Positions 1 through 12,249 of a DNA stretch of 64,000 nucleotides are shown here, one piece after another; position 1 is the stretch's first letter, and each line of letters begins with the position of its first letter. The position numbers and the translations under genes are program-made. The notes under the pieces were generated by a model. The model made no database searches. It saw only the letters and a program-made list of their open reading frames with translations, and was not told the origin of the DNA. This DNA comes from Puccinia triticina (taxonomy: Eukaryota; Basidiomycota; Pucciniomycetes; Pucciniales; Pucciniaceae): positions 4,485,001 through 4,549,000 of the forward strand of contig NC_070563.1 of assembly GCF_026914185.1 (NCBI RefSeq). Direction: 5' to 3'.

Positions 1-1430
1 TTGAGAGAAGGAAGCCCCTTGACTCCTCAATAGGGCCCAGGGGGGCTCACATTTGAAGGTTTTCCCCAATACAGACATTTCAAATCAGCAGAGCAGTTGA
101 GCTCTTCACTTACAGGACCCAGCCAATTTGGCTGGGAGTTAAGTGATTTCCAAAACCCACAAGCACTAGGTCACCAGGAAAAATATACAGGTGAAATCAG
201 CCTAAGTTGCCCACCAGTGGCACAGCTAGGCACACATGGACAACCCACTGTAGGAAAAAAAGGGGCCATTGCAGCTTAGTTGTGGTAGCACCTGCCATGA
301 GCAGTGGTGGGGGCTCCACAGCACAGGCTTCCATGTACATGTCACAGACAGCACTCTCAAGGTTTGAGAGCCTGATCCTGATTCCGGATCATTTCTTCCA
401 CTACAATGGTCTAGTCTTGGGAGAGAAAGAGGAAGTCTGGGATTCAGGTTTTCAGGGGTTCAGGATTCAGTGGAAGAAAGTGGTACCATCCCAAAAGTGT
501 CCACACCACTCCTCCGCAAGATTATCCCAGAGAAAGTTGGGTGATTTGGAGAACTCCGCTCTGCAGCTCTGCCAACGTTGTAGGGCTCCAAGAGGGGTAA
601 ACAAAGTGAAGCAGGTAAAATAATAAAGCTCCGCATAATAAGGCTCCGCTGCATAAAGATGATAATTCCGCCACGGGGCTCCGCAAAGACGCAAGAAAAC
701 AGCCGCAAAGCAAGCACAAGACTTCCGCAAAGCACAACTGTAACAAATAAAGCAAGTCTGAAACATACACAGAGTAAAAGAAGCACAACAGTTTGCAAAG
801 TAAAGTAAAAACTGCAAAAGAGAATCTGTGGGCAGTATGAGGCAGAATCCTTTCTCTCCCACTGTAGTTTTCTAGAGAAAAGAAAGAGAACTAAAAGATA
901 TCCTCCGCCCGCCTCCAACGCACACCATCTGCCAACTCTGTTCTCACACGTACACTTGTCATCCGCCAAGCGCTATACACACACACACACATCATCTGCC
1001 AAGCTCCTCTCTCACGCTAACTCCTGTTGTCTCCGCCACTTGCCTTTGCCTGCCGTCAAACTCCTCTCTTGAGTCTAGCTTCCACACCCCTGTCTAGCCT
1101 ATGATGTCAGGATCCCACACGCCGCCTCTGCCCACTGACGTAGCCCGCTTTGGCTGCCACGGCTTCCCCCAATAACCGCCTCAGCTAGCTAGTCCCCGCT
1201 GGCCTGCTCAGTTGATTTCCAGCTCTGCTGTTGAGCTATGCGCGCCACCACCTTCAGTTATGCGCTCTGCTCCGCTCCGTTCTGCATAGTCTGCCCTCCG
1301 CACTGTCTGCCCTCCACACCACCTGCCCTCTGCACCTTCCACACTCCGCACTGATTGATCCGTGGACAATTTGACACGTGTGCCAGAATTGATCACCACA
1401 CCATAACTGTTGGAATATATGCCTCAAGCC
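1..1430. other. Intergenic, no gene recognised
   Basis: Several open frames of 60-170 codons overlap here, but none resembles a protein I know and none has a convincing signal peptide or splice-linked continuation. The stretch 600-1400 is rich in CCGC/GCGG and ACAC words, with a short CA run near 973-990. It reads as decayed repeat DNA. Confidence 0.5.
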
Positions 1431-1436
1431 TCATTT

Positions 1437-1505
1437 GAGTGGGTGGTATAAGAGCAGCTCTAATGAATGTAGAAGGTTGTGGGTTCAAATCCCACAACAC
1501 ACAAT
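1437..1505 (+). repeat. tRNA-like sequence (SINE head or tRNA pseudogene)
   Basis: A perfect T-arm is visible near 1475-1497: GGGTTCAAATCCC inside a longer stem, with the B-box GGTTCAAATCC. A D-arm-like GGTGGTATAAGAGC lies upstream. The segment between them folds as TCTA/TAGA around a seven-base loop with T at position 33 and GAA at the anticodon position. The acceptor stem does not pair well, so a tRNA-derived SINE or pseudogene is more likely than a working tRNA. Confidence 0.4.
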
Positions 1506-2215
1506 TCTTTTCACCTGAGTAATTTCAACAATAACAGCACCAGAGAAGGATCAAAGTAGCAGCCATTGTTACTTGATGTCTAGTGAAAATTCATTTTTAC
1601 TGGTGGTGCAGCATAAGCAAACCAGCAGCACTCACCCACAAATGTGAACTGTCCTGATCATTTCCTCCACATCCTCTCACCATTCCAATAAAAGGTCTGA
1701 GATTCTTACAAATCCCAACTGTTGATGTGAAAGTCTGGATGGCACAATTGCATATCTTTCATTTTATTTGCAAAAGTGGAACATCCTATTAATAACAACT
1801 GACAGCAGAATTTGTGAAAGAAAGAAGCTTGATCAGAAACAGATTAATTTACTGCCATACTTTCCATCACTCATGCTGGATCCCATAAGGCCATGATCAC
1901 AGTACAAACCCCAGTCTGCCATGTTGAAATGAAATGATACCCAGCCTTTATCTCTTGATCATCAGAAACTTGGCCATATCTTTTTGCACAATGTTAGGAC
2001 TGGCTTAAAGATGAAACAGTCCAAGCTTAAAAAAGCCCATTTCCCTGGACCCCACCCAGAGGGCTCTCTGTGAGAGAGGCCAATGAATGATTTCTGCAGG
2101 CTTAAAAGCCAAAGGAAGCATTTTCAACCCCCCACAACACACAACACCCATTTAACAATCAACAACACCTGTACACATAAACCAAATACATACAAGTAGT
2201 ACACGGCTTTTTTGG
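1506..2215. other. Intergenic, nothing recognised
   Basis: AT-leaning sequence without long frames, arrays or clear terminal repeats. It could be a decayed retroelement, but no domain is readable. Confidence 0.4.
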
Positions 2216-2696
2216 CTGTTTTCAACGGTGGGCCGCTACGCTACACTACGCTACAGGGCCACTTAGCGTTAGCGTAGCGGCAAAAAGCGCCCGCCCATTT
2301 TGAGTAGCGTTAGCGCGCTGTTAGCGCCGCTACGCTGCGCTACTTTTCAGCGGCGCTAACAGCGCGCCAATTGTTTGTTAGTGTTAGCGCGCTGCTACAG
2401 TCACTACGCTGCGCTACAGCGCTTTTAGCGGAAAAAAAGGCCTTTTTTCAGCTAAAAGCACTGTGGCGCACTGTAGCGCGCGCTCTTTTGCGCCCTGCGT
2501 GTGTAGCGTTAGCGCAATTGCGCGCATCTGCGCTAACGCTACGCTAACAGCTAAATTAGCTGCGCACCCTTTGCGCGTAGCGTTAGCGCAGAGAAGGCGC
2601 AATTCCGCTAACCCTACGCTAAAATTTGGCGGAATTCCGCTACGCTACGCCACGCTAACGCTACGGTTAGCGTAGCTGGCCCACTGTTGCTGTTTT
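2216..2696. mobile_element. TAGCG-rich MITE with 7-bp target duplication
   Basis: The element spans 2223-2689 (467 bp). It starts CAACGGTGGGCC and ends GGCCCACTGTTG, and is flanked on both sides by CTGTTTT (2216-2222 and 2690-2696). The interior is built almost entirely from TAGCG, TTAGCG and CGCTA words in both orientations, so it can fold on itself nearly anywhere and is very CpG-dense. Duplication size and termini suggest a hAT-like origin. A second intact copy lies at 35308-35764. Confidence 0.75.
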
Positions 2697-2933
2697 TATG
2701 GACACCCTCACTTGGATTGTTGAGGAAAAATCCAGAAAACTGATCAAAGCAATCCTGAAGGATGTTCCATTTCTCTGACACCTTTAGATTGTTCCCCTGC
2801 AGCCATAGTGCCAGTGGCGCTACATTTTGCCACTTTTAGGGGAAACCCCGCTAAAAGGTGGTACAATGCAGCTGTGTAGGCTCAGTTTTTTTTTTGCCAC
2901 CAATTTGCACTGGCATAATTCTTATAAAAATTC

Positions 2934-3073
2934 AAGGTGTAAAAAGTTGTTTTATCCATGTATTAATCATAAATCCATCAATTTCTGTGGGATTAACTTC
3001 CAAGATCTCCTTCAAAGAATGTTTTACGATTTTTTCAAGATTCATGCATGCATAAACCAACTTTGAATACCTT
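2934..3073. mobile_element. Small AT-rich MITE (GGTGTTCAAAGTTG family)
   Basis: The left end AAGGTGTAAAAAGTTG pairs with the right end CAACTTTGAATACCTT. Inside both ends are ATTCATGCATGCATAAA-type words. Better-preserved relatives lie at 54485-54686 and, one-sided, near 36110. There is no coding capacity. Confidence 0.55.
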
Positions 3074-3216
3074 AATTATTACTAGGAGAAAAGCTAGGAT
3101 TGAGAAAATGTCACCAGCACCAAATGAAAGCTGAGGTCCTTGATGATATCTTGCCTCTGGGGCAGGTCCACTGGACCTGAGTAGGAATTGTAGTGTACTG
3201 AGGCTTGATATTCACA

Positions 3217-4245
3217 GCAAGCCTCCCCCCAAACTTAACTAAGTCCTGTTAAGTAAGTCGAGTTATGTTTTCTCTCCATCTTATGTTTTCTTTTATGCTA
3301 CATACATTTCACACACATGTCACCTGTATTGTAGTCTACCTGGAGCAGCGTACATGGAAGGCTTTCTCCTCATCCTTCCACAACCATCTCACTCGACTCC
3401 GCACCGTGCCTGCTGCCTCAAGGTAGAGTCATAGTTTCTGTTTTCTTTCTCTTCTTCTTTTTCTCCTTGTTTCTCTCTCACCTTCTCATTGTGCAATGAT
3501 AAACTGATCCTTCCACAACCATCTCACTTGACTCCGCACCGTGCCCGCTGCCTCCAGTCCCTGTCTTGCTTATCAAGTTCCTCCCCCGCCTGAGGCTTTT
3601 CCTGAGGGAATTATGACTAATCTGCAATTCTTGCATGAGAGATCCAGATAATTTACCACACTCATGGCTATATTCCTCATCACTCCACCATTTCTCAACC
3701 CTTCCTCACAAGACCCATTTTTTCTGAATGGCATTGCTCTCAACAAAGTTATCATGTATTTTATATTCCTTGTATCTAGCTCATCTATCTGTAAAGTAAA
3801 TATTGTGAAAAACAGAATAAAAATCAAAATAATTGTGATGTTGAGCACATCACTCCATTTCATTCTCAAAGAGACACATGTGCTTTTATAACATTGTATC
3901 AGTGAATGGACCTTGAGACAACGGCGCACGGGCAGTTATTTCCTGATCCGGTGGAAAGTCCAAGAACTTTGAGGAAGTGGTTGTTTTAAAAAAATAAAAG
4001 GAGGGTGAAGACGGGGGAGGTTAAAATTATATCAGAAGGAGGGGTAGATGCAGGCGTACAATCCACCAAAAACTTAGAAGGTTTGGGATGGACAGGGTTG
4101 AGTTCTGGTGCTGCAAATGAAAACACCACCAAAACCAAACTATCTCTCATCCAAGAATTGCAGATTATTCATCAGTCCCTCCGGCGAAGCCTCAGGCGGG
4201 GGAGGGACTTAGTTAAGTTTGGCCTCCCTCTAGGGGGGACTTGTG
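3217..4245. mobile_element. Degenerate inverted-repeat element with an internal insertion
   Basis: About 65 bp at 3577-3642 (starting CTCCCCCGCCTGAGGC) is repeated inverted at about 4140-4208. An outer pair, CAAACTTAACTAAGTCC near 3230 and its complement near 4215, continues the arms. The left arm is interrupted between about 3247 and 3575. That inserted stretch holds a roughly 50-bp direct repeat (3375-3424 and 3508-3557). No gene is seen inside and no clear target duplication was found. Confidence 0.5.
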
Positions 4246-4265
4246 TGAAGTTAGGAACGGCCAGC

Positions 4266-4474
4266 AACACTGCACCGCTACGCCTTTTTCAGAAAACCAT
4301 CAGTGTATGTCGCGGAGAGTTTTTTTGAGCTTTAGGCCCATACTGTTGCCACAATGTTAGCGCATTTCCGCTGCGCTATGGTGCTGCGCGCGTAGGGTTA
4401 AAGCCATCAACAGCTGCCAGGGGACCCCGTTAATCTGTCATACTACACTAATGCTCAAGTAAACGTAGCTGGCC
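4266..4474. mobile_element. Decayed relative of the TAGCG MITE
   Basis: Left end CAACACTGCACCGCTACG and right end CGTAGCTGGCCCGCCGTTG resemble the termini of the elements at 2223 and 35308. The interior is mostly lost and no target duplication remains. Confidence 0.45.
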
Positions 4475-4779
4475 CGCCGTTGCACTTGGGTATAAAAGCC
4501 TTCCTCAGTAAAACTTGGTACTTCCCGTCGTCAAAGAATATCATGTATCAAATCAGACTTTCCATTTCAGAACTACCATGATCACATTGGCACGTGTTTA
4601 AAACTAGTACATACATACATACACAAACTTGACAGTTATATTTATATTTTTACAGTGAGGTTGGAGGCGAGCTTTCACGGAGAAAAATGGAAATGATATG
4701 GGAGTCACTCTGCGTGTGTGATCAAAATACATAATTTCAGTGAGCTGTTTACTATAACATGGGCTTTATCTATGGGAAC

Positions 4780-7518
4780 TCAGTACCAAGAGTCTCGGGG
4801 AGAACTTTCATCAGGACAGACGGGCTCCCTGAATAGAGATCGGTAGCACCGCAGACGACGAACAACCAGAGAAGAGGTTTGGGCTGAATGTAAGTCGTGA
4901 GCAGCTGAGTGAAGTTGATTGTTTGGATTATACAAGTTACTGTCTTGGACGAGCATATCATCCTTCTCTTCGCCTTTGACGACAGCCTCAACGGATTCAT
5001 AACCGGCGACTTCGAGGATGACTTTGCCGATCGAAGTCATAAATCCATCGAAACTTCCAACCTTCGCGTCCATCACTAGCACGTCCCAACAATCATCAAA
5101 TCTATGTTTGAATGACTGTTCTGGACTGATGAGGTTTTTTTCGAAAAGATTAGAGTCGATTCTGAACGCCGTGGCCGGCGTAAACCGCTTCGTTTTCCGC
5201 TCAATCGTCGTATATCCCGATCTGATTCTAGAGCACCAGAGGTCATCTTCATGCTTCGGTTTGTGCGTAACTTCCTTGGTGTCTCTTCGTTTGGCATACA
5301 CGTTAAATGTCGACGGGAGGGCGGAGAGGGCGTCGATTATCTTGGCCGACCTTGGATCAACCACCGACTTTTATAAGATCGAGGACAACAAGAGCCGGAA
5401 AATTAATCAGAACGGCCATATACTCCAAAAAGAGGTGGTCATCCCACAGATAAATCTCGACTTACCATGCAGAGATGTAGATAGTGTCTCTCTTGAGTTT
5501 CCGTGTAGACGGTCCGTAGCTTCTTCGATTTGGGAATCACTTTTTCGACCTTCGAAAGCTTCGCGTTACAGTTGTGACGAGAAAGGACAATTCGAAGGCA
5601 CCTGAACAAGGTGTCAATAGCGGGCTCGTGCGGTTCTGACCATTCTGGATAGCGGCCACCTTCGGAAACAGTAATAGGAAAAAGAGCGTTAGGAAGCGAT
5701 GCTTAGCAAGGGAAATGAGAGCTTTTTCTTACCAACTGCAACCAATCTACGGTTCTCAGCCCATTCTTCAAAGGTTCTGCAAGTGGATAACATGCATCCA
5801 GCACACGAAACTTGAATATCCAAGAATTTTTTGTTGCATGAGCACGGCGTATTGCATTCAAAAAAGCTGGGAAGAGAAGACATTCTTACTCAACGCGTAC
5901 AGATGGTCCGAGCCGGTCCTGGGTAAGGGGCCTTCCTCAGCCTTGCGCCATACGAAACCACCTAAAATCCAGATCTTGGCGGACTTCTTGTGATTCGCGC
6001 AGGTAGGTCGAAATTTATCATCACCGCAGGCTGCGGAACATGGTGAACATTTCGCGTTAATAACAACGGTCATTATGTAGTCCGCATCAGAACCGAGAAA
6101 AGAGAGGGAACGAAAAGGCTTGCTGACCATGGGGAGAACAACGATAAATGTCAGCGATGGCGTTCCTGACCAACTCGGGGCCGATTTTGTCTTTGCCGAA
6201 TTTCATCAGCCTCCAGAGTCTCTGGAGCTCTTTGAGAGACAAGTTTTTGCCGGAGATGAACTCCTTAATCGGGCACTGATACTGTGGGGCTCGCCAATCG
6301 TTTTGACCGTGTGAGCATGATGAAGACATGAGCTCAGGAGTTGGATTAAACTCCTTGGCTCTGACAAAAAGTCCTGCATCCCGCACAATAATCCGCCGGA
6401 AAATATTTCTTCTGTTTTTTTGTTTTGTTTTGAAGTAACGATGTGGGTCAGAGAGAATCCGCATTGTATTGATACTGGCGAAATACAATTAGATACGAAA
6501 GGAGAAAGGTGTTGTTTGCTCACATTACTTCTCTGAGCTCTCGTATCATCAAATGGGGAAACTCGGAATCTTCTGGAGGGAGATTTAAATAATTGGTCAA
6601 TTGTCCTATCAAATCCTTTTTTCTTTGATTCAACTTGTGATCTGGATCTTCGGAGATGTATTGACATTCCTCGCACGGTGTTGGTGAAGAAGGTGGAGTA
6701 GGGGGAGACTCGAGGAACTTCTGCTCTTCTTGACAGTCCACGTCGCCGTAAACGACCGAGTCACCGCAGGAGTTTCCGTCTGATTCAGCATCGGTTTTTG
6801 AGTACTTTTTTGGTTGCTTCGAAAGTAGCCACTCGGCGTCCTCCACTCCTATCGTCAACTAATGAAATTGTTTGATTAGTGAGGTTCATCTGTCTATCAA
6901 ACTCGTTTCCGAAGGATCGCATGTGGCGCTGAGACATACCTGGTAGAGTCTTTGGTCGATACCCGTCATCAAGCTCTCGAGCAAATCTTGCTTGCGCCGC
7001 AATATTTCATTGAAATGGCGATGACTGTGATCCCCATTTTGATAGAATTGGGAATGATGATGTTCGCGAGCCAAAACAGCCCTGTCGAATCGCCCGCACA
7101 GGAAGATACGACTTCAGTTACATGCATGGGTTTCGTGATCACAAAGAGACGCCAACCTGTTGGCAAGAGCCCAAGTTCTACGGGCAATCTGATACCAAGC
7201 CCGTAAAGTATCAGGATCGCCAATCTGATTCATATCCTCAAGACGTGGAATCATGTCATTGGTAATGTGGGTAAGGGACTCGTTTTCGACTCGGCACAAG
7301 GCGGTATCGAGGGCTGGCGTTTGAAATCCGGGGTAGCCGTTTTCCAGCGTATAACTATCGAGCTTACGCGAATGTAACTTGTATAGCCGCATGAACTTTC
7401 CCTGCAATTCTTCATGCTTTTTGCACCATTTGCTGTTTCCTTCAGCAGTTTCTGGGCATGGAGTTCTGGATCGAGTGAAGGCTATACATTTAGGCAAGTT
7501 GAAATAAATGGAACCCAT
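4780..7518 (-). CDS. Multi-exon Cys/His-rich protein of unknown function
   Basis: I do not recognise the product. Eight exons can be threaded on the minus strand: 7518-7157, 7081-6940, 6858-6524, 6474-6175, 5810-5733 and 5659-5466, plus 6122-5890 between the fourth and sixth, and 5367 to about 4780. They total 2,232 nt, or 743 residues, a multiple of three. Introns are 52-81 nt in most cases, with GT..AG ends. The N-terminus has C-x9-C-x10-C-x2-H (the last part is WCKKH). A second cluster, C-x2-C-x3-C-x8-C-x2-H, sits near the exon at 6122-5890, and a third Cys group follows at 5810-5733. These look like zinc-binding knots. The acidic third exon carries a Pro/Ser-rich stretch. The C-terminus is uncertain: a possible small intron near 4900 would move the stop to 4770. 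A regulatory or DNA-binding role is only a guess. Confidence 0.65.
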
Positions 7519-8600
7519 AACCCGATTTGAAACTGGTAATCGGGGGGGTTACGATATTCTTCCAATCGACTCGTAAGTTTGAAGAAGGTCAAGCAAGTTG
7601 AGGTCAGGTCAAGCAAGTCGAAGTCTGCCAATAGATATATATATATTGTTGCTTTCAGTTTAACTGTGCTCTTTTCGGAAAAGCTATGATTGCTAAGAGT
7701 TGACTTTTTGGATTCGATGATTATGGCTGAATGGACGAGAACGGAGGGCAGAAAACACCGCACGATAAGGAAACTGCGGGTAATGAGTTCAAATTTTATG
7801 AAGGGAGAAAGCTATGCTTTCGTGGTGAAGAGAGGAGAGTTGTTAGGATATGGCCGATGTGCTGCTGCTGTTTTCTTATCGAATGTCTGATCGTCAGGCT
7901 GATGGGTTGAGTACCTCATCGGGTAGGCCTTGTTGATAACTGTGAGGGTACTCGCTCCCATCCTCGGGTGACTCAAACTCAATGAAGTGCCTCTTGAGTG
8001 GCGAGGGAAAACAAAGGGACTTCATTAAAAGTATGCGGTTGCCTAGGCCCTACACTGCAAGTCTCACACCATTGCAAGATCCATTCCGCCCTCAGGCCCA
8101 GGGCACGACAGTGGCCAGCCTTCCTGAGCTTCTCGGTGGAAGAGCCCTACGGTCGGCGCAATGCGACCGGGACGAGGCCCTAGAGCGCTGGAACCCGTAC
8201 CCGGAGTGGCAGGGCATCCCCCGCGGGGCATGCCTCCGGGACGCCTCATCGTTCCCGCCGGGTACGGTAAAAAGGAATGCAAAGGATGTTCCGTAGCGTA
8301 GCATGCGACGGAAGTTGGAGGTTTTTACTGATTCATCTGTCTTTCTATTGGTGGTGTTGATCCTTGACCAAGGATGTGAGGTGAGCTGGATGATGGGTGA
8401 TATGGATCCCTGGTGAAACTTGGGTGAACCTGGGTTATCACTCATTTTTACCTCACACCAAACTTTTTGGCTCACCCACTGTACATATCTCTCTCTTTGA
8501 GCTTCTAAACACAGAGTATTTCATGAAGAAAGACTATTCTGTGAGAAGTGTTGGATTTCTAGCCTCTCTCAGCCTTAGGTACTTAATCAACAAGATTAAA
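7519..8600. other. Intergenic, nothing firm
   Basis: No frame here looks like a real protein. A GC-rich patch at about 8050-8280 stands out from its AT-rich surroundings and may be a fragment of an older mobile element, but neither ends nor domains can be read. Confidence 0.4.
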
Positions 8601-9210
8601 TTAGGGAGTTGAAAATCAACTCCCAAGAATTAATAAATTGACTCCCAAAAGTTGTTTACGTCGTGCGGACCGCCTCTGGACGTCCTTCCCCGGTCCGCGG
8701 GACCAAAGTTTGACCCGCGCACATTTTGAAAATTTTATACCTCTGCACTGGGGCACCTAAAGCCCCCCAAAATTTTACAGCGGCCATCAAGCACTCTGAA
8801 TAACACCTGATGAGCTTCACGGCATTTGCACACCCCAGGAAAGGGATGTGCTACTGTCACTGTGAAAAAAACTCAAGAAAGCGCCATCAGTTGACATGCG
8901 CAATCCAGGGTGAGACTTCCAGGACATCCACGTTCATTCCTTGATTAATCACAGGGCAGCTCAGCTAGCTCAGCATTGTAGCTCAGTATTTGCATGCACC
9001 AAGCTCCTGAGCTGTACTGGTACTCATTGGTCATCAACAAGGGGATGTATTTCCATACACATAATACAAGCCCTTGTTGACTAGCCCTTGGAGGGAATTC
9101 CACCAGGTCAACCAGAATATGCGCCCATGTCGACTAGTAGTGAACCCTCCTGTCCTAGGCGGGGTCAACAAGGCTAGATGAAAGGGCACTCATGTTGACC
9201 AGCCCATGTC

Positions 9211-10695
9211 GGCCTATCAGCCGACCGGGAGGGATCCCTCCCGTTTGACTGATATAGGGAATATTTGTCCGGGAGGCATCCCTCCCAGTCGAGAGGTTCA
9301 TACAATAGTCAACCAGGAGGGATCCCTCCCAGAGGACTGATAAATGTATCAGTCGACCAGGAGGAATCCCTCCCGGTTGACTGCTCCATACAACAGTTGT
9401 CCGGAAGGGATGCCTTCCAGACGGCTGTTCTATGTATCAGCCGTCCGGGAGGGATCCCTCCCGGACGACAGGTTCATATGATAGTCGACCGGGAGGGATC
9501 CCTCCCGGACAACTGATACATATATCAGTCCTCCGGGAAGCATCCCTCCCGGTTGACTGATACATAGAACAGTCGTCCGGGAGGGATCCCTTCCGGACAA
9601 CTATTGTATGAACCTGTCATCCAGGAGGGATCCCTCCCGGACAACTGATACATAGAACAGTCGTCCGGGAGAGATCCCTTCCGGACGACTGTTGTATGGA
9701 GCAGTTGACCGGGAGGGATCCCTCCCGTTTGACTGATATAGGGAATATTTGTCCGGGAGGCATCCCCGGTCAAGAGGTTCATACAATAGTCGACCAGGAG
9801 GGATCCCTCCCGGTCGACTGATACATTTATCAGTCCTCCAGGAGGGATCCCTCCTGGTCAACTGATACATGTATCAGTCCTCCGGGAGGGATCCCTCCTG
9901 GACGGCTGTTCTATGTATCAGTCAACCGGGAGGGATGCTTCCCGGAGGACTGATATATGTATCAGTCGTCCGGGAGGCATCCCTCCCGGTCAACTATTGT
10001 ATGAACCTCTTGACCGGCAGGGATGCCTCCCGGACAAATATTCCCTATATCAGTCAAACGGGAGGGATCCCTCCCGGTCAACTGCTCCATACATACAACC
10101 GTTGTCCGGAAGGGATCCCTCCCGGAGGACTGATAAATGTATCAGTTGTCCGGGAGGGATCCCTCCCGGTCGACTACTGTATGTATCAGTCGTCCAGGAG
10201 GGATCCCTCCCGTTCGACTACTGTATGTATCAGTCGTCCGGGAGGGATCCCTCCCGGTCGACTGGGAGGGATCCCTCCCAGTCAGCTATTGTATGAAGCA
10301 GCCGACCGGGAGGGATATCTATTGGTTGACTATTCTATTTATCAGTCAACCGGGAGGGATGCCTCCCGGACAACCTTTCCATGTATTAGTTGACTGGGAG
10401 GGATCCCTCCCAGTCGACTATCCTATGTCTTTGTTGGACGGGAGGGATCCCTCCAAGTCAAGTACTGTATGAAGCAGTTGACCGGGAGAGGTCCCTCTTG
10501 GCCGACTGTTCTATGTACATATTTGTTGACCAGGAGGGATTCTTCCCAGTCAAAAATTGTATGAAGCAGTTGTCCGGGAGGTATCAGGATCCCTCCAGGA
10601 CAACTATTCTATGTATCAGTCAACCAGGAGGGATCCCTCTCGGTCAACATGGGTGGATTTTGCCTTGTCGGTTGGCTGGGGGGATTCCTCCAGCT
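9211..10695. repeat. Palindrome array A (about 44-bp period)
   Basis: About 33 units are strung head to tail. Each unit alternates two palindromes. One is centred on GGGAGGGATCCCTCCC with GTCC/GGAC or GACC/GGTC shoulders. The other is centred on ACTGATACATGTATCAGT or close variants. Stems are conserved in pairs: when the shoulder changes from GTCGTCC to GTCGACC, the partner arm usually changes too. Frames across the array are by-products of the repeat. Confidence 0.9.
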
Positions 10696-10912
10696 TGACA
10701 AAGGTGCTGACATGTACCTAGGTGCTACTGCTGTGCCAGCTGAGCAACTCAAAAGTGAGTGCACTAAGTTAAGGTGTTGAGTTTTTGACCGAAGGGCCCA
10801 AAAAAGGGGCGGAGAAGCGGCAAGGATATTCTGGACAGTGAGAGGAGGATTTTCTCACTGGAAAGGCTCAAGGGCGGAAAAAGAAGGAGAGAACCAATGA
10901 TGTTATTGCTTG

Positions 10913-10985
10913 AGCTTAACTAGGCCTCCGGGCGGGAGCGGGAGCGAGCAGCGGAGCTGTCCACGCCAGTGGAGGCCTATACCTT
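10913..10985. repeat. Short inverted repeat (MITE-like)
   Basis: CTTAACTAGGCCTCC on the left pairs with GGAGGCCTATACCTTAAG on the right around a GC-rich centre of about 40 bp. It lies inside the TIR element at 8604-13752. No target duplication is clear. Confidence 0.45.
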
Positions 10986-11456
10986 AAGTCGGGATTCCCG
11001 CGTGATCAGTTTTTCGATTTTGCGGGAAAACCCTCTTTTTTGACTTCCTCCTCCTGTACCCGCTTCTTTGATCCTATCCACCTAATTTCCTTAGAAGACA
11101 ATGAAGGCCTGCTTCTTGTCTTTCTTTTGGTGTTATGTATCCTGTTGTACTGGTCCTCACTGATTTCATAAAGATTTTTGAAAACTGTCTGTTTTCAGCT
11201 CCCAAGGACTTGTTTTGGTGTGCGCGGGGTACTTGAACCGCTCGTTCGAGCAAAAAAAAGTTCGAAGTGTGATTTTATGAAAATCATTATAAAATCACAA
11301 GTTTATGTACTTGTTCTGAGTTTGGGTTGGATGAACAGGAAGATGCTGCTCTTCCATAAACCCTGCTCAGACATCCTCAAAGTTTTGAGGAAAGTGAGTG
11401 ATTCAAGGATGAAGTTTCCTCCCACCAAAAGGTGGGAAACTCATCACGCGAGGTTG

Positions 11457-11562
11457 TCAACTTAAGGGGCAAGTCTCCCCTGCGGGGAGGTTCGCTTCGC
11501 GAACCGACCAGCCAGCCAACTGGCTGGCGCGCCCTGCAGCAGGGGACTTGTGTTAAGTTCGG
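11457..11562. repeat. Cloverleaf-like cluster of hairpins
   Basis: An outer stem (AACTTAAGGGGCAAGTC against GGGGACTTGTGTTAAGTT) encloses four consecutive hairpins: TCCCCTGCGGGGA, GGTTCGCTTCGCGAACC, CCAGCCAGCCAACTGGCTGG and CCCTGCAGCAGGG. There is almost no unpaired sequence between them. The ends resemble those near 4215-4250 and 3230. Confidence 0.6.
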
Positions 11563-12240
11563 TTATTGCTCTGTGCTAGGCTAGACTAAAATAGACTAGA
11601 TACACAGGGCTGACATGTGGTTGAGGCACAAATGAATATGAGAAGAAAATGAATAGAAAGAAATGGAACCTGATGGAATCTCAGGAGAGAAAAATGACAT
11701 ACAAGCTATCACAAGCAGAGCGCGCACACAAGGGAGACATATGGAAAACTAGCAGGCAAATACAGGCAGGGATTGATGTCACATGGCTGAGAAGACAAGA
11801 TAGTATGACCAGAGAAACTACAGGTGAGAAGCGAGAATAGGAAGCAATAGATTGACAGTCAAGGAAAATGAGGCAGAGGGAAAGTGAAAACCCAACACCC
11901 CCCGTTCCTGATGCCAAATAACCTGGGATTGAAAAAAGTCAAAATTGCAGAGATCGAACTGAGGAGCAAGGTGGTGATCGAGGTGAGGTTGATAAAAAGA
12001 GAGGAAATAGGAAAGAGGGTGAACGGAAGGCAAAGGGTTTTTAGGGATGGGTGGAAAGACAGAAATTCAACATAAGGTGCAGCTGGTGTGGCTAAGTAGA
12101 GTCTCAAAATACTGCTTAGCCTGGGCTGTTGAGCAACTTCCAAATATTCCAGGTTGCACCACCCAGGGATTTGCTTTGTATCAGGTTTGTTTCAAGGGGG
12201 ACTGAACTCCAGTATACTGCATGGCAACTGACACCAGTTT
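11563..12240. other. Intergenic inside the TIR element
   Basis: A purine-leaning plus strand with several 60-95-codon frames in overlapping registers. None has recognisable features. Confidence 0.4.
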
Positions 12241-12249
12241 CTCAAGTTT

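Noticed and set aside
9211..10695. CRISPR-like array
   Set aside because: There are regularly spaced palindromic repeats, but no unique spacers, no cas genes and a eukaryotic context. The linking segments are themselves repeated palindromes.
9265..10698. Several overlapping frames of 80-174 codons with repeating GRDPS / GGIPPG peptides on both strands
   Set aside because: They follow the DNA period of palindrome array A in every frame and have no start context, signal or splice logic. They are a translation artefact of the repeat.
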